This document shows positions 10,947 to 22,151 of a stretch of DNA of 64,000 nucleotides, one piece after another. Numbering within the stretch: the stretch's first letter is position 1; every line of letters begins with the position of its first letter. The DNA comes from Cryptomeria japonica (Eukaryota > Streptophyta > Pinopsida > Cupressales > Cupressaceae): contig NC_081415.1 in the NCBI RefSeq assembly GCF_030272615.1, forward strand, positions 262,866,925 to 262,930,924, in the 5' to 3' direction. The position numbers and the translations under genes were made by a program. The notes beneath the pieces were generated by a model. The model was not told where the DNA came from and made no database searches. It worked only from the letters and a program-made list of their open reading frames with translations.

Positions 10947-12025
10947 TCAAGGAATCTTGTAATATTCCATGATGGGTTGAAGAAGTTTGAATCGAATCCC
11001 AAAGGGATATCTTGGCAGGTGTAGCTTTGAGTTGTTCAATAAGATCATATTCTTTACCAAGAGTTTGTGAAATGTGAGGTTCTTGAGGAAGAATAGGGTG
11101 GGGATCAGGAAGAGAATTAGGGATAATTGGAGGAGGGTTAGGTTGCCTATTGTTTCTTGTGTTATAAGTGTGGCCAACTGCATGATGATTCTCCTTAGTT
11201 AGTTGTCTAGCGTAACTATAAGGATTTAACTATAAGGACTTAGTGGAATTTTTTCCTTGCAAGGTAATGACAGGTTTATTAGGAGTACTAAAGGAATCAT
11301 GACTATATCCACCTTGACTAGTGAAAAGAGGTTGATTGGGAAGTGGTGAAGTTGAAGAAGGATAAGCACCTTGGACTACAAAAAGAGGCTTGCTATGTTT
11401 ATTCACATTTATCATGTTGATTAATCTTTTAGATGCATTATTTTTTTTTGAAGATTTAGGCAAAGACATAAAGTCATCAAGGACATCATCCAACAAGGCA
11501 TGGTCATATTGATTGAAAGGTTTATCTTTTGATTCAAAAGGAGATATATCCTCATAAATGGAATTGTTGTAGGCAACCATGTTGTTAGATCTAGTGGAGG
11601 AGTTAATAGGAATGTACATATGAGAGGAATCATTCAACTTATCTCTCTCATTACCGTGAAATGGCATAGTAACAAGGTTGATTAGTTTTTGGCAAAATGA
11701 AGGTTTAGAAGGCTTAGGGTTCAAAAACTCATCTAGAGCTTCATCTAATTCATCCTTACTAAACTCATAATAAACATATTTGCACACATAATCAAAAGTA
11801 TGAACATCTTGCAAATAAAGATCTGACACATTGAAATGGAAATTGAATGAAATTTAAACACACAATACAAGCAAATAAAGCAAAGCTCCTTTTCTTTTTC
11901 TTGAATTTTTTGCTCTTTTTTTTTTGGAATTTTATGTTTATAAAGAAAATGAAAGATACATAATATATATCTAAAAATGAAATGAAATGAAAATGAGATT
12001 GAGTTCACATCAAGTTCACCAAAGA
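10947..12025 (-). pseudogene. Gag-like region of element B
   Basis: Minus-strand pieces 11829-11230 (199 codons) and 11183-10947 lie between the 5' LTR and the protease. The larger is acidic and Asp/Leu-rich at its start, then Ser/Asn/Pro-rich with repeated FVVQGAYP / FTSQGGY-type units, unlike a canonical retrotrans_gag domain. There is no zinc knuckle. The start is unclear because the frame opens without a clear ATG. By position it should be gag or its C-terminal part. Confidence 0.5.
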
Positions 12026-13704
12026 TGTGAAGGGGAAAAAGAGTGACTAAGTAAGAAAACCCTAATCCCACTCTCGTGTACACATTCGTGGAATACAAAA
12101 GAGCCTAGGGAGGTAATGCACTTCACCTACTTCTTGTGAGGAAGATAGAGCCAAGGATTACCTCTTAGGGTTTCTATTCCCTTGTTGTAAATGAGAGATA
12201 GGAGAAATACAAAGTGCATATTTGAATGATTTAACCTAAAATGCAAGTATACACAAGCAACCCTAATCTAGAAATGCAGAATTAAGAATAACTAATATAC
12301 CGTTGAAAAGTACATATTAGGAGAAAAATTCAGAGGTGCCTCTGTGCTAGAAATATGAGTCAAAATGTTTGGGATAGGAGTGCTACACCCCTATCCTGAT
12401 TCTTTAGACTGCAAGCTATAACTAACATACTAGGATCTAAAGACTGCAAACTATTGTTCTGCCAAAATATGCTAAAATCTTGGAGGACCTGGGTGCCATG
12501 CCCCTTTCCTGGGTAGGACCAAGGTGCCACACCCCTATCCCAAAGGTTTTTGCTAAGATTTGGTCCTTGAAACTATGTATGTGTGCTCTGCCAGTCCTGA
12601 AATTCATAGCGATGCTCAGATCCCAAATCTACACCTGTAGCTAAAAATAGGGTTTTGGGTGGCTATATAGATTTTTTCCTTAGTCAAACCCATGTTTCAG
12701 TGATTTAAACCTCAACAAATAGCTGATTTATATAGTAAAATACTATGTGCAATAATATTGTGTGTGTACAAGACCCTATGATGAATGCAAACAATCTAGA
12801 GCAACCCTAAAGAGTAAACCCTAAATGCTTGTAATTGACAAAGTAAATGCTCTAAATCAATGATGCAAAGTTATATAAAGCATGAATGTAAATAAAATTG
12901 ATGTAATGAATCTCATACAAAGACATAGAAACAACATGAAACCATACCCAACCCCAAGGGAGAGGTACAAGCCAATCTTCAGTCGATAATCTTTTATTGC
13001 TTTCCTACATCTTCAAAAGCCCCCAATTGATGAAAGAATGTGTGATTAATGCTTGATAGGTTTTGTTGAAGACTCCAAAAGACCTTCTCCTTTGTTGCAT
13101 AAAAGGCCCCTTGTGATTGCTCCAAAAAGCTTTTTCCTATATCAGATTCCTTAGCCTTTCAAATGAAGAAAGATAGGTCTTATGTATGAAACCCTAGATC
13201 TTAATTTCACCTTTAGGTTGACCTAGGATTTGAATTTACCACCAATTTCTTGGGGTTAATCATTATAATATCATAGAATTATGCTCCCAAAATTTTGGGA
13301 AAAATGTCGGGGACCAGTGCAACTTGCACTCGGTCCGACCAACTTTTCACCAAATTTTTAGGGTCGTTAGATATAATGATATTATAGAGAATCCCAAAGT
13401 TACAGATGATTCTAAGATGTTTCGAAATGCGAAATCAAGCCTTAAAGATCAAAATAGGACATAATAAGGGTTAATGATTTAATGATTTATTGAAGGAATA
13501 AAATGAAAAGGGGCATGCTTAGGGTAAAGGGCCCAACTTTATAATGTATGAAGTGATGAAATATAAATTAATATTTAATTTAATTAATTAATTAAATGCT
13601 TAAATGAGATTAGAAATGTAGGATGCAAAACACACCAAGGCAGGTGCTAAACCAAGCATGAAATTGTACCACCCTAGCAAGGGTGTACAATTTATGATGC
13701 TACA
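12026..13704 (-). repeat. 5' LTR of Tat-type element B
   Basis: Runs from TGTGAAGG (plus, 12026) to GATGCTACA (plus, 13704); on the minus strand it starts TGTAGCATCATAAATTGTACACC. Inner parts match, at diverged but colinear level, the blocks at 34930-35220, 41040-41324 and 47917-48413 (shared: ATACCCAACCCC...GAGAGGTACAAG, then the TTAGGGTC(G/A)TTAGA block, then GTGTACAATTTA(T/C)GATG). The left boundary is less sure than the right. Confidence 0.6.
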
Positions 13705-13889
13705 ATATGATACTATAGTTGTGGTGGGTCATCAAATGGAGCCTCTTTGATGCAGTACACAGCTCTATAGATGGTTGCACAACCACAATTCAAAAGCCAA
13801 GTTAGAATCATTTTATACAAAATAGTTCACAATTATCAACATAACTATATATTCAATTATAATTTATTTTCAATTGAATTGTAGATTAC
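13705..13889. other. Short unassigned interval
   Basis: AT-rich sequence between the Tat LTR end and the first exon-like block. Nothing recognised. Confidence 0.5.
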
Positions 13890-14907
13890 CTCATCTGTTG
13901 ATCTTGGATCTACCGTCTTTTCTTTTGTTGCCTTGTTAGACATAGGAGTCCTCTTAAAATGGAACTTGAGAGGATCCATGTTATGCCCAAACCGAGAAGG
14001 GGCCTATTGTAGGCTAAATACAATTAATACAAGGTAATAACATATATAGATCAAAAACACTAAAAATCTACAATATATATAACAAAAGTGTACCAGAGCC
14101 TAAGATGCTTCTCCAGTAGACTTGGGAGGGCTCGTCATTGATGAAGCAACTATGACTATTTCCTATATGAAAAATGATAAGATTAAATACAATTAATACA
14201 ATGATAAGTATTGTAGGTTAAATACAATTAATACAATGTAATAACATATATAGATCAAAAACACTAAATAAATACAATATATAGAACAAAAGTGTACTAG
14301 AGCCTGGGATGCTTCTTTAGTAGACTTCGGAGGGCTCACCATTGATGAAGAAACTATGGCTATTTCCTGTATGAAAAATGATAAGATTAAAATTTATCTA
14401 AAGTTCACATGTACATGTGAATATAATCATCAAATCAAGAAAATAAAGTATAGATACATACCTCTTCCCTCTCTTGATCCTCTGGTATATTAGGTGAATT
14501 CATTTATTCTACAAATCCCAATTGTCATTGTATATAAAAGAGTCAAAAAAGAAAACCAATCTACAAGTTCCAATTAAGACAATTTCAACCTTTTCAAACA
14601 ATTTTGTCAATTAAAAATGTGTTCAATTACCTTTTGACATTTAGGCATCCTTGAGGATTTCTTTCGCCATGGAGGTGTCCTAGACACGTGTGGGGTACCC
14701 TAGAAGAAACAAAATTAACACAAGAGATATTAGTACATAATATTAAATATAATTTAACAAATCTAAATTTAAATGACTTGCATATTCAATCAAAATATTA
14801 CATGAAAAGAGGTGTGAAAAATATGATATCGCATAGCTTTCTAGAACAAAATTGATGGCCAAGAACATGACATTATCAATCTGGGACATTTGATCCCCTG
14901 AAAACAC
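13890..14907 (-). pseudogene. Chain of small exon-like blocks with splice signals
   Basis: Minus-strand reading shows open blocks each bounded by AG acceptor and GT donor: 14907-14802 (VFSGDQMSQIDNV region), 14699-14631, 14508-14462, 14366-14298, 14162-14094 and 14003-13890 (DPLKFHFKRTPMSNK region). The 69-bp blocks 14366-14298 and 14162-14094 are copies of each other. The peptides are Ser/Pro/Lys-rich with no named domain. The 47-bp block breaks the phase, and one duplicated exon ends in TAG where the other has CAG. Inferred: remnant of a multi-exon gene, host or carried by a transposon. Confidence 0.4.
14005..14392. repeat. Direct tandem duplication, 204-bp period, exon plus intron
   Basis: TATTGTAGG(C/T)TAAATACAATTAATACAA at 14005 recurs at 14209, and CCT(A/G)TATGAAAAATGATAAGATTA at 14162 recurs at 14366, both offset by 204 bases. 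Each unit holds one 69-bp exon-like block and its flanking intron. Confidence 0.85.
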
Positions 14908-14961
14908 CTATAAAACACAAAATGAATATACATTAAAGAGAGTTAGTATATGATCAAGTTT

Positions 14962-15290
14962 GGTTTCAAGTATGACACCTCCTGTATAAGACATGGATGA
15001 TTGAGCGTCTGGTTTCAGGAATGATACCACCTGTATAAGACATGGATGATCGAGCTTCTAGTTTCAGGAATGATACCACCTATATAAGACATGGATGATC
15101 GAGTGTCTGGTTTTGAGAATGATATATCTTGTATAAGAGTTGATCAAAATATCTGGTTTTAGGAACGATATATCCTGTATAAGAGCTGATCAAAACATCT
15201 AGTTTCAGGAATGATATATCCTGTATAAGAGATGATCAAAATATCTGGTTTCAACAAAGAGACAACCTATATAAGACATGATAGATAGTT
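14962..15290. repeat. Tandem repeat, 46-49 bp units
   Basis: About six to seven imperfect units built on TCTGGTTTCAGGAATGATA...CCTGTATAAGA...GATGATC. The GTTTCAGG anchor sits at 15012, 15061, 15110, 15156, 15202 and 15248: period 49 in the first part, 46 in the second. A related pair lies at 16560-16815. Confidence 0.85.
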
Positions 15291-15299
15291 TGGAAGAAT

Positions 15300-16555
15300 G
15301 ATGAAGATATGCAAGTTAAGAAAGATTCCATGATGATACGATAGATATGCATGTGAGGGATTCAATGATGAATCATATGCATTATGTTTCGATATGAGAG
15401 TCTATGAGGATGATGTGATGCTTAGATAAATGCTCTTGATTTTGGTTATGATGTGTATGTATGATTCATGATTTTGATAAGCAAAAATGTGATGATGCAT
15501 TTCTTTGATTTATGAAATGTGAGATGTATCTTGAAAATGAGATGTATGATAATGATAATGATGTGTAACTAAATGCAATAAAAATGATGTGCAACCTAAT
15601 GCAAGATTAAGGTGATAATGATGTGCAGCTAATGCAAAGCTTAATATGCATTCTCGTTCTCAATGTTGCCATCTATTGTGATAAAAGTGCCAGTGCTTCC
15701 TTTGTTTTCATCATCGAGCCTTGATTTGTTGAAAGTTGATACAAGCATCATGGTATAATTGAACCATAACAACCTGAGTATAACTTACATGGAATTTGAT
15801 ATTGTAAGACGACACAAGCGTCGAGGTATAATTGAACCAAGATGATCTGAGTGTTGCTTGCATAAACAGACAAGAGTTAACCTTTGTTCCATACAAATCC
15901 GAAATGTCCTCAGCGATATGCCACCTGATTGCTTTGTAGGACAAATTTGCATGGTAAAAGATTTCACTCACAGATAGAAGACAAATAAAACATCACATTC
16001 CTTCCTTACTTCTCTAGTCGTAAGACATCCTCAAGTTACTTAGGAGATATGATAAGCAAAAATTAACAACCATAAGTAAGCATGCATGCTATTTGGAATG
16101 TATTCTTGTCAAATAAAACATCTTACGAATAGATCTGTGTTTAGTTCTAGTCAGTTTAATTCCATGATGTTTAGCCTTCTTGCATTGTCATTTGTCATTT
16201 GTTGGTTGTTTTGATCCTTGTTGTCATGCTACGTGTTTGGTCTGATGTTGAAAATCCTGAAGGCAAAATGCCACAAGCGAGGTTAGGATTTTGCCCCTTG
16301 TTGTTGATCCTACTTCAATATGGATATGTACATTGATCACCAAGCCATGGTGGGATATGATTTGGATAACTGATTCAGATAAACCAAGGACAGTGACTAT
16401 GCTAAGTATGTCCAGGATTGATAAGCATTTGTGAATTTCTGGTGATGTCTCAGATGGGTGGATATGATATGTACAATATGATTTATGAAACATGTAATGC
16501 CATCAATTGATAAAGATAAGGCTAACTAGAATAAAATCCAACAATCATATTGATC
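15300..16555. other. Non-coding stretch, GAT-rich
   Basis: GATGATAATG-rich sequence with short broken frames on both strands (for example minus 15971-15711 and 16493-16224), not resembling any known domain. A short repeat pair, ACAAGC(A/G)TC(A/G)(T/A)GGTATAATTGAACCA, occurs near 15745 and 15817. Confidence 0.5.
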
Positions 16556-16559
16556 TATG

Positions 16560-16815
16560 TTATTATTTTGATTGGTTCGATGATTGATAGGAATGTCTCG
16601 TTTCAAAGAGTGAGTACCCTGTTTAAGACTAATCTATCTAGTTTCAAGTGTACCCATCCTTGTATCAGATATGTTTATGTTGATGTTGATAGATTGGTTG
16701 ATTATCAAGACTTGATTATTGATAGAAATGTCTGGTTTTGAAGAGTGAGTACCCCGTATAAGACTGATCTTTCTGGTTTTGAGTGTACCTATCCCTGTAT
16801 AAGGCATGTTTGATG
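16560..16815. repeat. Two-copy repeat related to the 14962 array
   Basis: The block GATTGATAGGAATGTCTCG...GTACCC..TTTAAGACT..ATCT beginning near 16580 recurs near 16718 with GATTGATAGAAATGTCTGG...GTACCCCGTATAAGACTGATC. The words TCTGGTTT and TGTATAAG are shared with the array at 14962-15290. Confidence 0.7.
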
Positions 16816-16929
16816 TTGATGTTGATTTTGAGTAATGAATTGATTAACAAGGCATGTGATTAGTTTGATTGCAAACTTTGAGAGTTCTCCTGTTGTTGAT
16901 TTGATTTGATGGATGGGCCATGCGTTCAT

Positions 16930-17010
16930 GCTTTGATTTTCAATTTTTATTTGATTTTGTCAATTTTTTTATTTTTATTTTTTGGATTTTTTTATTTTTT
17001 TATTTTTTTT
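16930..17010. repeat. T-rich low-complexity tract
   Basis: Runs of TTTTTATTTTTATTTTTTGG. Low complexity only. Confidence 0.8.
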
Positions 17011-17139
17011 TTAGACTAGAAGAAAGATGTATTTGGTTGCCCCAATGTATATCAAGACAAGGAACATTATGAATGGATGACTGAACCATTGAGGTGGAAA
17101 TGGATTTTTTGTATCCATAGTTTTGATCAAGATCAAGGA

Positions 17140-17560
17140 TGGAAAAGGGGATATGGATGAAGATAGGATATGGATAGGAGAAACAAGATCATCCATAGCA
17201 ATATATGATGGAAGACATGAATAGTTAGGAAAAAGGGATATGGATAAGGTGAAGCAAGATCATAGATAGCACTGGATGATAGAAGCAATGAATAGATAGG
17301 ATAAGGGATATGGATTAGAGGATATGGATGAGGTGAAGCAAGATCGTAGATAGCACTGGATGATAGAAGCAATGAATAGATAGGATAAGGGATATGGATT
17401 AGAGGATATGGATGAGGTGAAGCAAGATCATAGATAGCACTGGATGATAGAAGCAATGAATAGATAGGATAGATGGTATGGATAAAGTGAAGCAAGATTG
17501 TAGATAGCACTGGATGATAGAATCAATGAATAGATAGGATAAGAGGTATGGATTAGAAAA
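17140..17560. repeat. 84-bp tandem array
   Basis: GAAGCAAGATC(A/G)TAGATAGCACTGGATGATAGAAGC... recurs at 17251, 17335, 17419 and 17489 (spacings 84, 84, 70), with a degenerate unit near 17185. Neighbouring units are nearly identical. Since 84 is divisible by three, the minus strand stays open (17510-17133) and predicts a 28-residue periodic peptide. Confidence 0.9.
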
Positions 17561-19014
17561 TATGGGAGATATGGTAGGAAGAATAGAGTGGATGAACTTT
17601 GCCCCCGAGCATAGAGGTTTCCATTTTCAAAGAGGTGATATGTAAGATTGTCACAGCATTTAGCACCATCTGAATAAGTGTTCTTGAACTTTCAAAGATA
17701 TAGACCCAACCCACACTTAGAACCTCTGGAAAATTCAATTGAACATATCTAGCAACTCAGAAGTAGACTCAAAAGGGAAGAAGAATCCCAAACTAGATCA
17801 AGGTACTTAGTCTTTGATTACCCATGTGTGTGCAAGTGGGTTCATTCTGGCTCATATGATCATTATAATCTTCAGAATCCAACATGGCTAGCTACATGAG
17901 TTATCTTGACTTCAAAAGCATCTTGGATAGAGCCTCGCTGCCAGTGAGCGCCCATAGCCTCAATGAGGTTATCATTTTAATCTTACACATATTTCTCCAT
18001 TGCCAGCCAGGCATCCATAGCCCCGATGGAGTTATTCGCATGTTCCCACAGCCAAGCTTTTTTATATTGCTTTTTTTTTTCTTGATATTTGTTTTTTGTT
18101 CATGCTTTTGATCTTTTGATATATATATTTTTTCTCTTATTTTTCTTGTATTGGCTTTTAATTGATGAAACTTACATGGGTCTGATAATTACAGTGGTGT
18201 TGAAGCAAGATTTTAGATTTTTCACTAGCCATGTCTTCAATTTAAGAGATCACAATAGTTTAGAGCAATCTATTAAGCATATGAGATATAGTAATCAAAA
18301 GATGTCAATACCAAGATATGATAAGTGGTTCTTTTATGGATTGAGTGTGTAACCCAACCAAAATAAAATGTTAAAGAGGAACAACCTCGGATTCTGAAGC
18401 GGTTCATGAATAGATATCTGGGAAAAAGAATGAACATGAGAATCGAGCATGGGCAAGTGTGTGACAAAATGACATAAATTCCTATTTCACGAATGATGAA
18501 TTTATGCAAAGGATTGAATGATAGGGATTGAAGGATAGAAAAGAGTTGTTGGATAATAGATAGAATGTTTGAAGATTTGTGTAAGGATAGATGGAATTGT
18601 ATTCAGGATGAGTGTTGGTACACAGCTCAAGAAGTGATGAAGAGATGGAGGAAAATCAAATTTTGGGACATAAGGACCCAAAATAGATAGAGGAAATGAT
18701 GGAAGAATATTTTGGGAAAGATATTTAGATAGAGGGTTGAAAGAATTTCAAAGATGTGTTCCTTTGTTGATCTTTCTTATGGATCATTTGAGGTTTTAGA
18801 TTGGTGGATGGATGAAGGTAAGGACCCAACATGGATGGAAGGGGTGGAGAGTTTGACTTTGGAATGAAAGGACCTAAGATGGATTTGGAGGATGAAAAGT
18901 TTGACTTTGGAATAAAAGGACCTAAGATAGATTTGGAGGATGAAAGGATTCCTTGATCTTGTTCTTGACTTGGAGTAGGATAATTTGAGTTTGTGCTTTC
19001 CTCTTGATTTGGAA
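17561..19014. other. Non-coding interior of element C
   Basis: Mostly short broken frames. Holds a pair of diverged blocks near 17935 and 18005 (GCC(C)ATAGCC...GATG/GAGGTTAT), T-rich tracts at 18062-18150, and GGACCTAAGAT(G/A)GATTTGGAGGATGAAA repeated at 18869 and 18919. No protein domain recognised. Confidence 0.5.
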
Positions 19015-19428
19015 TTATATTAGTGAAGGAGATGGAAGGGATATCATGATTTTGCTTAGGAGGTGGATGTTGAATGGGACTCTATTCTTGAGATAAAAGG
19101 GATCATCGTGGATGGAATACCAAAATCTTAGGGGATCATCATAAGCTTCTTGATAGGTGGGATCCTGATAAAAAATGGGATTAGATTGGAGAGCCATAAT
19201 ATCTTGATCTTGATTTAGGTTGGGACTCATTTCCTTTGATTGAGTTTCCTTTTTCTCAGTTTGATGATGAATGGTCATACGAATGATAAAAGTTGATGTT
19301 TTTGATAGGTTGATGTAGAGAAATTTACTCCTTTTGATAAGGGTCCTAGGACTAGGTTGTCTCTTCTTTAACTTAGTCTTTTGATGAAGACTTATTCTTC
19401 TCAAAATGTGGGGAGTGGTCACACACAA
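19015..19428 (-). CDS. Hypothetical 137-codon open frame
   Basis: An open minus-strand frame, Lys/Arg/Ser/Thr-rich in the first half, with an aromatic-rich block QDPTYQEAYDDPLRFWY in the second half that looks more protein-like than chance. No known domain, no splice support, no neighbour of known function. By position it would be the only gag-like candidate in element C, but that is a guess; a chance open frame is equally possible. Confidence 0.25.
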   Translation of the reverse strand: MCVTTPHILRRISLHQKTKLKKRQPSPRTLIKRSKFLYINLSKTSTFIIRMTIHHQTEKKETQSKEMSPNLNQDQDIMALQSNPIFYQDPTYQEAYDDPLRFWYSIHDDPFYLKNRVPFNIHLLSKIMISLPSPSLI

Positions 19429-19875
19429 ATGTTCAATGTTGATGTTGATGTTGGATTTGGATACTTCATTTGAATACTCAATTTTACTTTATCAAGTAGA
19501 GGTTTAGTTTGATTCGCCTCCACGACAAAGTGTGTCAAATGATATGGATAAAGTCTCCTGATATGGAAAATTTATTTGACAACTTGAGGACCTAACTAGG
19601 TATTGTTTTGATAGGATCCATTGGATGGTGGAACCTTTGATCACTGTATTGATACTCTTTAATTTTGTTGGATGAAGTCTGATCTCAAGCTAGTTGATGA
19701 TTTGAAAGCTCATTCTAAGAGTGCTTTGTTGGATTTGAGAATTTTCTCACTAATGATCTTTTTCAAAGTTTTTTTGTTGGATTTGCTAAGGGAACCGAAA
19801 GGGTATTTGAAACTATTGATAAAAATCTCCCAAAGTAACTTATTTGCTCTTTATTTTTCCCTAATATTGATCATG

Positions 19876-20190
19876 TGCTAAGACAGAGACTGAATGTGCT
19901 AAATAATGTTCAAGATGCACTATAGGATGTTAACAATGTGCTATGTTGCCTTTCCTATGCGCTAATATGTTCTGATTGCGTGCTATTGTTTGGACTGAAA
20001 GCATTATGATATATCTTGAATGTGCTATGCTGATGTCTAAATGCACTAGACTAGTGTTGAGAAGTGCTACCTGAAATTTTACAAGTATGATACTGATTGT
20101 GCGCTAAGTTGAGTGATGAAAGCGCTAGTTTTTAGTGCAAATGCGCTATTGAATGTTTTCTACGCACTAGGATGTTGCTCCTATGCGCTA
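19876..20190. repeat. TGCGCTA / TGCACTA word array, cluster 1
   Basis: Some fourteen copies of a (T/A)G(C/T)(G/A)CTA-type word within about 315 bases, spaced roughly 15-35 bases, with unrelated sequence between them. Not a simple tandem repeat: only the word is shared. Confidence 0.7.
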
Positions 20191-21829
20191 ACTGTCCTGA
20201 TTTCTTTGTTTTCGTTGTTTTTGAATTTTAACACTTGTGATTTTGATAGATGATTTCGTTTTGGATACTCAAGCTTACTAAGTTGAATAGATTAACTCTT
20301 GATCACTTGGTTTGATATTCCCCTAATCTTGTTGGATTTGGAGATATTCTCCACTTTATGATTTTTCCTTGTTTGAATTGACTTTTAAGTTTGATTGTTG
20401 GATACTTTGCAAGGTATTTTAACATTTGTGACAAGAATAAATAGCACACATGAAGAAAATGGTCATCCTAATGCTAAACATTGAGTGTATGTTCTTTTTG
20501 AGGATGTGTTCAAATCCTCGATGTTATCACTGGTTTGATTTACAACAAAAGAGACATCAGATAGACTCTTTATTCAAAGGTCATTGACAGTATCATAGCC
20601 CACTATTCTCAATACTCCGTCAACTCAAACAGACTTGTCACCCCCTAGGGGGCACCTTTTTTTTTGCCTTTTGTCAGAAATTAAATCAAAGTGAATTGCT
20701 TCACAATTGAGTAGTTATCTTGGGAGATATATGGTGAGTGATCTTGGGGGCGGATTCTTCCCCACCCTTGCACTATGATATTGCCAATGTTTGGTGATTG
20801 ACTCGATTCAAAGTCTCTAATGCTAAGGTTCTTAATCAGGCTTATGTTTGGTCTTCAGTGATAACTCCCTTAGAAGGCTTCCCAACCTTTAGAACAAAAG
20901 CTTTATGTATCGTAAAGATACTGAGGGAAGGCTAATCACTGAGCAAAAATGTTGAAGGGACTTTCGTCAACCTCCACTTTTGATTATAGTGGGTTGGAAC
21001 ACTTGGCAATAAAGTCATTGACTGCTTAGGTCATTCCCCTCTCACCAACCATTTAAATGATGCTCTAAGAGCAACTCAGGAGGGCAATCCTACTAAAGGT
21101 TTTAAAAGCCTGAAATACTAAAAGCATAAGATTGGTTTGGCTTTTTGGTCACCCAGTTAAGGGGAGAGCATATACCTTCCACTTTTGAGACAAGCCACAA
21201 AATGGTTCTTTTTAACCTCACAATTCAGTTGTTTGCTAACTTCTATTGGGAGATGTTGCTCCAAAAAGGTATGGTGTTCTTTTTAACTCTCAAATCAATG
21301 ATTTTCTGATCTAAGTAAACAAATCCTGGTCAACAAAATGAATTCGATAGGGAAAGGATTTCCCTCTTTTGTTTTATCTAGAATTTGGAAAAATGAGGTT
21401 CTTTAACTTATGCAACAAAAAAAAAAAATGGATCCTTTTAAACACCAAAGGATGGTGATGTTCATTTTAAAGCTTCCCAAAAATAGAGTTTGTCTTGTTC
21501 TTTTTAAAACCCCAAAAATGAAGTGTTTTCTCTTCCTATGAAAGCAAGGTAAGGTTTTTGTTTGTTGTTCTTTTTAAGTTACCCAAAAGTAAAATGAGTT
21601 CAATTTTACTAATAAGGAAATGAAGAAATTTTTAAATAACTAACTTAACAAAGTTAGAAATAAAAAAATTCAATCAAAAACTTAAACTTAGTAAAATGGA
21701 ATCTCCCAACCCTGCAAACAAATGTTAGTGACCTGCAATAAAAACCAATGAGCAATAAGAATTTTCAAGGTGGACTTCTACAAGTCTAATCTTCTATCTC
21801 TATTACAATTTTGTTTTTCTATGTGTCTG
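20191..21829. other. Non-coding interior of element C
   Basis: No protein domain. Contains poly-T at 20651-20660, poly-A at 21419-21427, and recurring GG(T/A)GTTCTTTTTAA(C/A)-type phrases around 21205, 21280, 21435, 21505 and 21568. Confidence 0.5.
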
Positions 21830-22065
21830 ATATGCGCTAATTTGCAGACTAGATGCACTATAGAATGCACTAGCCGAAAACCCAGATGTGTGACGTCGTT
21901 GCATGGATGTGTTGCACTGAGGCTTATAGGAATTAGCAGAAGTGATATGCGCTAAGGTTAAGGTGGGATGCACTAATTTTTTGGTCCAACACGCTAAACA
22001 GTGAGTAGGATGCACTGAAGGACAGACCAGATGCGCTAAAGGATGGTATCCATGCGCTAATTCAA
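21830..22065. repeat. TGCGCTA / TGCACTA word array, cluster 2
   Basis: About nine copies of the same word as at 19876-20190. On the minus strand, which is the element's sense, it reads TAGCGCAT or TAGTGCAT, within about 300 bases downstream of the primer site. Confidence 0.7.
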
Positions 22066-22126
22066 GTTTTCCGCATACCTGCAAAGTTAGTCCTGCATCA
22101 AAAACGATTTGATAAATGGGGTTATA

Positions 22127-22143
22127 CCCCACGGTGGGCACCA
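22127..22143 (-). other. Primer-binding-like site, element C
   Basis: The minus strand reads TGGTGCCCACCGTGGGG, nine bases from the LTR end. The TGG start fits a tRNA CCA tail, and the sequence resembles primer sites of large plant gypsy elements. The tRNA identity was not checked. Confidence 0.5.
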
Positions 22144-22151
22144 TAAATGTA

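Larger units (their letters stand above)
6190..13704 (-). mobile_element. Tat-type Ty3/gypsy element B, degraded
   Basis: Minus-strand order from 13704 downward: LTR, gag-like region, protease, Gly-rich G-patch-like segment, RT, RNase H, a second archaeal-type RNase H, integrase. The dual RNase H with YIDDILAKS in RT is characteristic of the plant Tat lineage of Ty3/gypsy. Every domain is split by stops or frameshifts. No 3' LTR matching 12026-13704 is found at the left end, where the integrase tail runs into an unrelated plus-strand LTR remnant, so the element is 3'-truncated or was disrupted. Confidence 0.8.

Noticed and set aside
12001-12025. Possible primer site TGGTGAACTTGATGTG (minus) at the element B LTR end
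   Set aside because: It does not fit a tRNA 3' end with a proper T arm, so it was not annotated as a primer site.
14962-15290. CRISPR-like array from the 46-49 base periodicity
   Set aside because: Whole units are similar, with no unique spacers, and the context is a plant retrotransposon.
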